A program made the translations under genes and the position numbers. From NCBI GenBank assembly GCA_037013495.1, contig CM072810.1, positions 59,320,843-59,384,842 of the forward strand: 64,000 nt of DNA, in the 5' to 3' direction. The notes beneath the pieces were generated by a model. That model saw only the letters and a list, made by a program, of their open reading frames with translations. It was not told the origin of the DNA and did no database searches. Below, in pieces: positions 56,791 to 64,000 of the stretch (within the stretch, counting starts at the first letter, position 1; each line of letters opens with the position of its first letter). Source of the stretch: Hippophae tibetana. Lineage: Eukaryota; Streptophyta; Magnoliopsida; Rosales; Elaeagnaceae.

Positions 56791-57260
56791 TCTGGAGGAG
56801 CACATGCAAGGGAATGGATCCTGGAATCTATTTTATGACCTCAAGTTGGAAGTAGTCAAATGACCTTCTTGCTTGGGATGCATGATTCATCCTATGCCTC
56901 ACGATTGGAGGTGGAGTCCACTGACCCCCCACTTGAGATGTGGGATTCTTTCCATCCCTCATGATTGGAGGTGGAGTCCCCTGACCCCCCCACTTGAGAT
57001 GTGAAATACATCTGAAGGAGCACATGCAAGAGAACAAATGCTCACCCTTATATGACGCATGTCTTGTGGAATTTATTTCATACCCCAAAGTTAGAAGTAG
57101 TCAAATGACCTTCCCGCTTGGGATGTGGGATTTGTCCCATGCCTCACGATTGGAGGTGAAAACTACTGACCCCTCCATTTGAGATGTAAGAGTCATCCCA
57201 TGTGTCATGTTTGGATGTGGATTCCACTAACCCCTCCCACTAGAGACGCCGGTTACATTT
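56770..57260. repeat. Nested tandem repeats 3' of integrase
   Basis: Two levels are visible. A ~60-base unit, GATGTGGGATT...CTCACGATTGGAGGTGGAGTC...CCCCC, occurs about five times. A longer block GTGAAATACATCTG(A/G)AGGAGC, beginning near 56779 and 57000, repeats with a period of about 220. They lie between integrase and the antisense ORF. No protein is indicated. Confidence 0.8.
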
Positions 57261-57480
57261 CTTACCCCATTATAGTGCAGTTAGGAGCATTTCTCGACAT
57301 CAATCTTCATTGCATTCTAGACATGTAAAAATAAAAATAAAAATAGGATTTCAAATGATTACCAAACCAATTACATGTCAAGCATACCTATCCAACATTA
57401 TTGCAAACATAACAACAGTTTTTCAAACACTGAATTCCTTCCTTGTCGAAGGTGATCCTAAATCCTTTATAATAGGAGCT

Positions 57481-58017
57481 TTATGAATGTTTTTTCCTGA
57501 GCGTCCTATGTTTCCAATACTTAACTAGTTTGCGTAATCCACCTCGTTCCTCCTTATATCTCTCTTGTTTGAGATGCAATAGTTTTAACTCTTCGCGTAC
57601 ATCTACCAACTCTGGTTCCATGACTCTATAGTGAGATTTCAACAAACATAATTTTTGATCTACAAATTCTTCTATTTCCTGGCACATTTGAGCCTTTTTT
57701 TCTGAATCTCTCACCAAAGCTATGGCCTATGATCAAAGTTATATCACAAAGATCGATAATAAATCTTGATCGTCATATAATTATTATACTAACAATAATA
57801 AGTTACTTACTTCGAGAACACGTCTAGCTATCATATGCCACATTATTCCTTTATCTCTTTTGCGGGCTATATAGATAGATTTATGATGTTTAGACACTCC
57901 AAAATGGTGATATAATTCATCCTGAGCACGTGGAGCATTGAACATCCCATCTTTCAAAAGTTCATTGATACCACTAGTTTCACCCCTCTCTTTCTTCAAA
58001 GGATATATACTTTGTAA
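57481..58017 (-). pseudogene. Antisense ORF (aORF) of the Tat element, distal part
   Basis: Two minus-strand frames are separated by a short probable intron or shift: LKKERGETSGINELLKDG, HHFGVSKHHKSIYIARKRDK, MWHMIARRVLE (58010-57820), then DSEKKAQMCQEIEEFVDQKL and a coiled-coil-like charged region with LKLLHLKQERYKEER ending near 57481 with a basic tail. The orientation is opposite to gag-pol. It is continuous with the aORF beginning near 61.8 kb but is cut by an inserted LTR. Function is unknown. Confidence 0.6.
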
Positions 58018-58321
58018 GGGATTGATGAGCGAAAACCCCGGCAACGGTGCCAAAAACATGATGACCAAATCCCCAGCAACGGCGCCAAAAACTTCATGAG
58101 CGAAAACCGACATCTTCGATTCTTGCCAATACTTTGGTTTTAATATTTATAAAACTCTCGCAAGTGCACGAATCATTTCGTAGAAAATGATAAGTATACT
58201 CCCAAGGTCGATCTAAGGAAGGAATGTGTGTGGTTTTTAATTTATTATTCAAACTTCTAAAAACGAAATTAAATCCTAAACATCCTGTCACGATAGTTTG
58301 GTTTTTGTGTTTCTAATCTAA

Positions 58322-58400
58322 TAACATAAAAATAAACATAGATACAGATTAAATAAATATAATCTAATAACATAAAAATAAACATAGATACAGATTCAAT
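58322..58400. repeat. Tandem duplication inside the LTR
   Basis: AATAACATAAAAATAAACAT, then AGATACAGATT, occurs twice in a row with TAAATATAATCT between. The 45153 LTR has only one such segment, so this duplication is private to this copy. Confidence 0.8.
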
Positions 58401-59309
58401 AAATATTTATGCAAATTTTATCATTTATAATAGTGGAGTATTTATGGATATAATAACTAAATTAATTATGCTTGCTCATATTATCTAGGTTATTAAAGAT
58501 ATAAATTAATATTTTATTGATTCTCTCTTTTTTATATGAATACCACCTTTGGTGGGGTTAGATATTCTTTGTTAACTAAACAAATCAATTAACACCTATG
58601 GGTGGGGTTGATAACTAATTTGGTTAATTAAATTAATTCATTTTTCTAAGAGATTGAAAATGAACCATTTAAATGCCACCTTTGGTGGGGTTAGACAGTT
58701 TAAACTTTATTCAAGGTGTCCAAATTAAACCTAAGAATTTAGTTATCCGAGTACTAACTTTCAAGTTTTAAAACCACTACTGAAAACATGTTGTCAATAC
58801 ATTTTCAGATAATAATTCTTATAAAAACTTTTGAAATAGAGCTTCACTCTAACTACCGAGCGATTGTACCAACAAATAAAAGAGCACTACTCTAAATCAG
58901 ACCAGCTAACTAAACCTTAAAATCTAATTTTCAGATTTAAGTTTGTAATGAAAAATAATATATTTCTCTCTAACATTCTTAATATAAAATCTTGAATAAA
59001 AATAAAATCAATTCATTTTAGAGATTTTTACCTATTTAACATTTCGCAAGCATAACAACGTAATTATTATATCATGATTATAAACAGCCAGCAGAGTTAA
59101 ATTTAATCACAGACAAATTAAATATAACATGTAAGAATAAAGCATAAAAAATAACTGTAAAGAAAATAAAATCCTTACAGAACTTCGATGCTATTCCCGT
59201 TGCTGGAAAACCTCCAAGCGGAATTTGCACTCCCATTTATTGAATCAAAAAGCTAATAAATTACAAAAACATAACTAGTTCTTCCCCAAAAGGAAAGAAC
59301 TCTAAAACT

Positions 59310-59425
59310 AAGAGAAATTAACTAAAAACTAAGAAAGAAACTAAGAAAAGCTTAAAAACTAAGAAAGAAACTAAGAAAAGCTTAAAAACTAAGAAAGAAA
59401 CTAAGAAAAGCTTAAAAACTAAGAA
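59310..59425. repeat. ~30-base A-rich triplet repeat in the LTR
   Basis: AAACTAAGAAAAGCTTAAAA plus AACTAAGAAAG is repeated three times. The plus-strand LTR at 45.6 kb has only a loosely similar TTTTTAGTTTTTC tract at the same place, downstream of its TATA box. Confidence 0.85.
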
Positions 59426-59985
59426 ATGAGAGAAAGAAAGAAGAGAGAAGTGTGTTTTGAAGGTGTGTTTTGAAGTGAAGGGAAGGGGGTATTTATAGGT
59501 GAGGATGAAGAGAAAAAATGAGTAAAAAAATGTTAAAAAAATGTAAAAACGCGTAATGGAAATGCTGAGGTCATTGATGACATCAACATGACGTCATGGG
59601 GGCGGCTGCACGTGAAAAATGGGGCGAAACGGGCATCGGCGCGCGCGGATGAACAGTAGCCGCGCGCGCAGTTCTGCGCAGATGAACAGTAGCTTGGCGC
59701 GTTTTTCTCCTTTTTGACATTTTTGACCCATTTTGTCCAATTTTTCCATATTTGTTGACCTTTCCCCATTTATTTATTAATATATTTGTGATGTATTGCT
59801 TCAAGTATGACTCTTTGAATCTTTAAGTTACGTTTTTAAGACAAAATATTTGAAAAACAATAAAAATACCCGTGATTCCGAAAAAGACAAATATATGATA
59901 AAAAATATAAATATATATATTTTTAATCAATTAATGTGCATAAAATCATGGTTATTTTAGTGATTTTTGAGCACTCATCAGGGAC

Positions 59986-61816
59986 TAATATCTTTTCTTA
60001 ACAAGGACATTCCCTCCTTCAGGGGTAACTTCTCAACACGTTATCTGATCGTTCGAAGAGGTGCATATGACATCTTATCTTGAGGTGGACTAGTAGTTTT
60101 TTGGATTTCTTACTTTTTCCTTCCATCATGACCTTGGGGGAGGCCTGATTAACTTCCTTGCTACGGGAGGGAGAGGTAGCTCATTTTCTTATATCAGGAA
60201 TGACTTGCATAGAAAGAAAGGTTGTCTGATTCACCCACTCGCTATGACTGGGAGAAATAAGTTGTTCTCCTATAATAGGGTGTACTTCTGCAAATGGAGT
60301 GACACTTGTGGGAATTTTCAAAAAAACATGACCCCATTTCGAACAAATCATGCAAATTTACCTTGCTATAATCCATCCTTATATATCAACGATCTAAGAA
60401 AAAATTGTGAATTTTATTAGGCCACACACAACGTTATTCTTAATTATAATTATCAAGCGCGACCTCAAACACTCAGAATTAACATTTTTGTAATCAAATG
60501 AATCATACAAATGCTAAATATGGTTAAGTAAATCAACAAGATAGAATAAATAGAAGCAAAAAACTACATTTAATGAAGCCAATTCAAAATCTCAATATAT
60601 TTATTACACAAAATTTGTATCTTAACTTTACAAAATATCATAATAAATCCCCTTCTATAGGGTGGCTTCATTATTACGGGATGAAGGTTAGGGAGTCTCG
60701 ATTAAGGTTGCCTTGGACTGGCTACTTTGAAAAGCTCGCATTAAAGTAAAGTAAGGTAGTGTCAAGCCCAATTTTTCAACTTGGGTCCTCAGATTGCTCA
60801 CTATGAAACATACACCATTTCGGTAAGCTTTGGTACATTCCACTTTTAAGGTGTCTACTAAAGTAGACAGTGAGTTCACCTAATCTTACATAGCACAAAA
60901 TTGGCCTTGTAAAGTGTGACTTCTATCCTGGACCTCTATAGCGAGCTCCTCAAAGAATTTGGCTTGTTGTCCTTTTTTGAAGCAATAAATATCTTCTTTC
61001 CTCTTCTTCGTAACCTCGTGTCTATGAGGTGAAGACAAACTTGGGCTACCAGATGTCGTTCGAGGTGTAATGACCTCTGTAACCAGAGCGACCTCTACCT
61101 ATTTTATAAAGGTAACATCGCCCCAAGTTGGTGAAGGGGACATAGGCTACAAGTGAGGATATGTAGGAGCCAGGTCTTTGACACTAGAAGTGTTGATTAA
61201 GTCCTCCAATTACTTCGTTTGAGTATTCCTTCCACACCCTAAATTTCTTCAAACGAGCTACAACCAAAATATTACGATAATTTTTGTGAGAAGTATTCTG
61301 TAGCTTGATTCTCCTATTCTTCTCTTTACCCCTTGGGTCCAACTTGCTTATAAGCTCACTAAAACAAGGTTACGAGGTGTTAAAATTATAATTCTAAGTA
61401 ATTCAAACAGAAAAATCCACCTCGTTACCCCAAATATCCCCAGTGATATAGAAGTACTTATCCTTCCAACTAGAACTGCTATCAGGGAGTTTAAGATGCA
61501 GTATGTGGCCAATAATAGACGATATGTACACCTTCCTTCTATCTAGATCCTTCTTCTTTAGGCAATATAAGTTCCTCAACTCATCACTTGTAAGATTTAT
61601 TATGTGTTCCCCAACAACCACAGAGAGGCACAAAAGGGTTCGCCACCCATTTGGATTTATTTAGGCAAAATTTATATCAAAGGTGCTAAGAGCATAAACT
61701 ATCAATTTAGGGAAAGGACAACGTAGACATATTTTAAAGGCAGCTAAATAAATCACCCACCACCCTCGTAGAGGATCGTTTGAGAGGCCATAATCTATTT
61801 CAATACGTTGAATCAT
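59986..61816 (-). pseudogene. Antisense ORF (aORF) of the Tat element, proximal part
   Basis: Reading from an ATG at 61816: MIQRIEIDYGL, GWWVIYLAAFKICLRCPFP, then after a stop INPNGWRTLLCLSVVVGEH, LYCLKKKDLDRRKV, SSSWKDKYFYITGDIWGNEV (a block recalling the 'putative gypsy-type transposon' domain), then KLDPRGKEKNRRIK and RLKKFRVWKEY near 61250. A 63-codon piece at 60879-60688 has a heptad-like STLVDTLKVE/VSNLRTQVEKL. Tat elements such as Grande and Retand are known to carry an antisense ORF in this position. Stops make it nonfunctional here. Confidence 0.65.
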
Positions 61817-61914
61817 TTAATGTGGTCTAGTTAAATTAAAATCGAACACCAAGTATTATTCCCTTGATTTCTCAAAATCAAGAGAATATAGGATTTAATG
61901 TTTAGTATTAAATA

Positions 61915-62211
61915 TGTAACAGTTATACGACCTAATAAATATTAGTACCTCACTATGCTACAATGAGGTTATAAGGATGATGGCTTAACAATGGCTTAGA
62001 CCTGACGAACTCGATAAAACATATAGCGTAGCCAATTACAGCACCTCGTTATTGGATTGTGAGGTCTTAGATATCGAGACTTGGTAGAATTATAAGGTTT
62101 CGTTGTGACCTCGGTCCTCACCCTATGTTGACGACCTGAGAAATCTATTTGAGAACCTGTAACGATTTATATGTAGTGATCTACTTATGTAAACGCCTAT
62201 GATGACCTATT
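61915..62211 (+). mobile_element. 3' LTR of the Tat/Ogre element (truncated)
   Basis: Direct repeat of 50970 onwards beginning TGTAACAGTTATACGACC. The match ends after CGCCTATGATGACCTAT at 62211, where AT-rich unrelated sequence begins. About 70 bases of the LTR end are missing or unrecognisable. It closes the 11.2-kb element. Confidence 0.82.
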
Positions 62212-64000
62212 TTCTGTTTATTAGTTCATATGTAATGTTTATTAGATCATGTATAATTAACCTATATTCAGATCGTTGAATACATGACCCACTACGTGAC
62301 TAAGATGTTATATATATAAAGTTAATTAGGTAAAAAAAAACAAGATATTGTTAGATGTTAAATATAATTCATAAATTTTATAAGTTTATTTATTTTACTT
62401 TTAGTAAATTAGTATGATAATTGGATTACATTATATTTTATTTATTTTGAAATAAATTTAAATAATAAATAAAATAATAAAATATAAAATATAATTATAT
62501 ATAATAATCATATTTATTTATAATAATTATGAATTAAAATAAAATTTTAAGTATATAAAATGAGATATAATGTGATAAAATTTAAATAAAATAACATTTG
62601 TTCAAAAAGTAGCCAGAAAAATTCAGTAGTTTGTACTTTTTTAACATTATGTGCTTTTTCTTTAAATTCAATTCATGACCTCTAACATTTTATTTCTTTG
62701 AGTTGGCTGCCAAGCCAATCGATTACAATATATGGTGACTATTTTTGAATTTAGATAAGTAATATTTAAATATATTTATATAGAACTTGACTCCTTTTAC
62801 CGACTGGTATGTTTTTTAATTATTAATAATTAATGTAATAATTTTTATTAAAATAATTATATTTATTAGTAATATTATTTATAATTTATCATAATGAATA
62901 ATTTTTTTAATTGATGAGTAAAATGATATTTTTCTTCTTATACTGCCTGTACTTTAAAATCCTACGAGGGCCCATAAATCAGCAACAAAAATGCTTGAAA
63001 ATGTACATTGTTTTTTTTTTTTAGCAGATTGAAGGAATTTTCAATTGTCCTATAATTCAGTGCGCGTAAGACAAAATGATTTTACGCAACCTTTGAGTGA
63101 GGGGTGAGAGAATGGGATAGGATAGGTGGGCTTTACCTTCTTTCAACTTTAGACGAATAATCTCAAGTAACTAATTTAAGATGTGATTCACGACAAAACA
63201 TAATTATTTATTTAAAAAAATATTAATTACTCTATTTATAATAATAAAAATAATAAATTTATCTGACTAATCTACTCGATGATTCATGTAAATAAATAAT
63301 TGTTTATTCCAATGTGATTTCTACTTTTCATGTTGCAATAACAAGTGAAAATAAATATTTCATATCAAAGTGAAAATAAATGTTCCATGTGCTGTATTTT
63401 AATTGAGATAAATATATAATTTTGTACAAGTGTTTTAGTGCAAATATCTTACTCCAATTATCACTTGGTAGATTAATGTTCTTCCAAAATATGTAAAATC
63501 AAACCTTGCACTAACATCTTTGTCCAAGTAATTGTTATTCTTTTTCAACCTCATTTCAATCAGGTCTCTTCTCGATACTAAAAAATTAAAGATACAATTA
63601 AAAGCATAATATATTAATGAAAAATTTATTTATTATAAATTGTGATATTATCATAATTAATCTGTCATTTAATTATAAGAAATAATTATATTGTGGTATA
63701 AAAAAAATATTCTATATTAATTATTCATGATGATTTTTTTATTCTCAAATCTTTTAAATTTTTTAAGATAACTTAAATATTATAATTATGGAATATTGTT
63801 TTCTACACAATCAACATCATTCTCCCATCAAGACATAAAATTAAAGGAAAAAAGGTTTAAAGACCAAATTAAATTTTTTTAACATAAGTGCTACGAGGAT
63901 TCATAAAGTACATTTTGTATATAATGTTGTTGAAATCATTTTCTTGTTAAACCTCTTACACATGTCATAAATTACTTTTAACATAAATCTTTAAGGAAAT
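62212..64000. other. AT-rich DNA, nothing recognised
   Basis: No coding frame, RNA gene or element end was identified. The bases around 63090-63160 are less AT-rich but show no recognisable feature. Confidence 0.5.

Larger units (their letters stand above)
58023..59980 (-). mobile_element. Rearranged Athila-type LTR insertion (LTR + doubled primer site + LTR tail)
   Basis: On the minus strand, the LTR starts TGATGAGTGC at 59980 and runs to 58094, where a slightly changed CTCATGA meets TTTTTGGCGCCGTTGC. This primer site is followed by a second (TTTTTGGCACCGTTGCCGGG) and then directly by the last bases of an LTR, GTTTTCGCTCATCA, ending at 58023. GGGAT (58018-58022) and GGGAC (59981-59985) flank it as a 4-of-5 target-site duplication. 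It is the same family as 45153-46901. The interior is entirely absent. Confidence 0.88.

Noticed and set aside
56770..57260. CRISPR-like array
   Set aside because: Units are contiguous and degenerate, without unique spacers, in a plant retrotransposon.

Overview
This window is AT-rich nuclear DNA from a flowering plant, most likely a eudicot. The evidence is a many-exon gene with GT-AG introns, several lineages of plant LTR retrotransposons inserted into one another, and no bacterial-type operons. I cannot name the species. The only gene that looks intact and host-encoded is a DEMETER/ROS1-type 5-methylcytosine DNA glycosylase on the minus strand (about 14.4-26.3 kb). I could follow 18 consecutive coding exons, all with compatible phases, from a long N-terminal exon to a stop codon at 14443. 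Most of the rest is decayed transposable-element DNA.

Layout. 1-7 kb: a Ty3/gypsy Athila-type element on the plus strand (end of 5' LTR, tRNA-Asp-type primer site, gag, protease, reverse transcriptase), interrupted by a ~1 kb repeat and by an LTR fragment of another family. 7-8.4 kb: a minus-strand DUF4283/LINE-ORF1-like relic cut by a copia LTR. 8.4-12.95 kb: a minus-strand Ty1/copia gag-pol relic with its 3' LTR. 13.0-14.1 kb: the remains of a plus-strand copia element with its 3' LTR. 14.4-26.3 kb: the demethylase gene, whose introns hold a TIR element split by an LTR-like insert, TRIM-like fragments and tandem repeats. 26.3-34.3 kb: its upstream region, with a C20 tract, followed by very AT-rich DNA without a recognisable gene.

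34.3-37.7 kb is the most interesting part. It is a complete minus-strand copia-derived element with two ~410-bp LTRs and a tRNA-Met-type primer site. Its gag is followed not by pol but by spliced fragments that look like three unrelated host mRNAs: a GYF-domain (GIGYF/EXA1-like) protein, a trihelix transcription factor, and an RBP45/47-type RRM protein. A short stub of copia reverse transcriptase follows before the 3' LTR. This is a chimeric, gene-capturing retrotransposon.

39.1-48.2 kb: a gag-pol-less element with a Tat-like primer site, containing a TSD-flanked Athila-type insertion (42.4-46.9 kb). 49.2-50.4 kb: an inverted second copy of the ~1 kb repeat from 1.6 kb. 50.5-50.96 kb: a MITE-like inverted repeat. 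50.97-62.2 kb: a Tat/Ogre-lineage gypsy element (LTRs, primer site, gag, protease, RT, two RNase H regions, integrase, tandem repeats) with a long antisense ORF region, into which an LTR-primer-site-LTR-tail rearranged Athila copy has inserted. 62.2-64 kb: AT-rich DNA with nothing recognised.

The elements do not form a pathway. They are sequential insertions around, and in part inside, a gene whose product removes DNA methylation, the mark that normally silences such elements.
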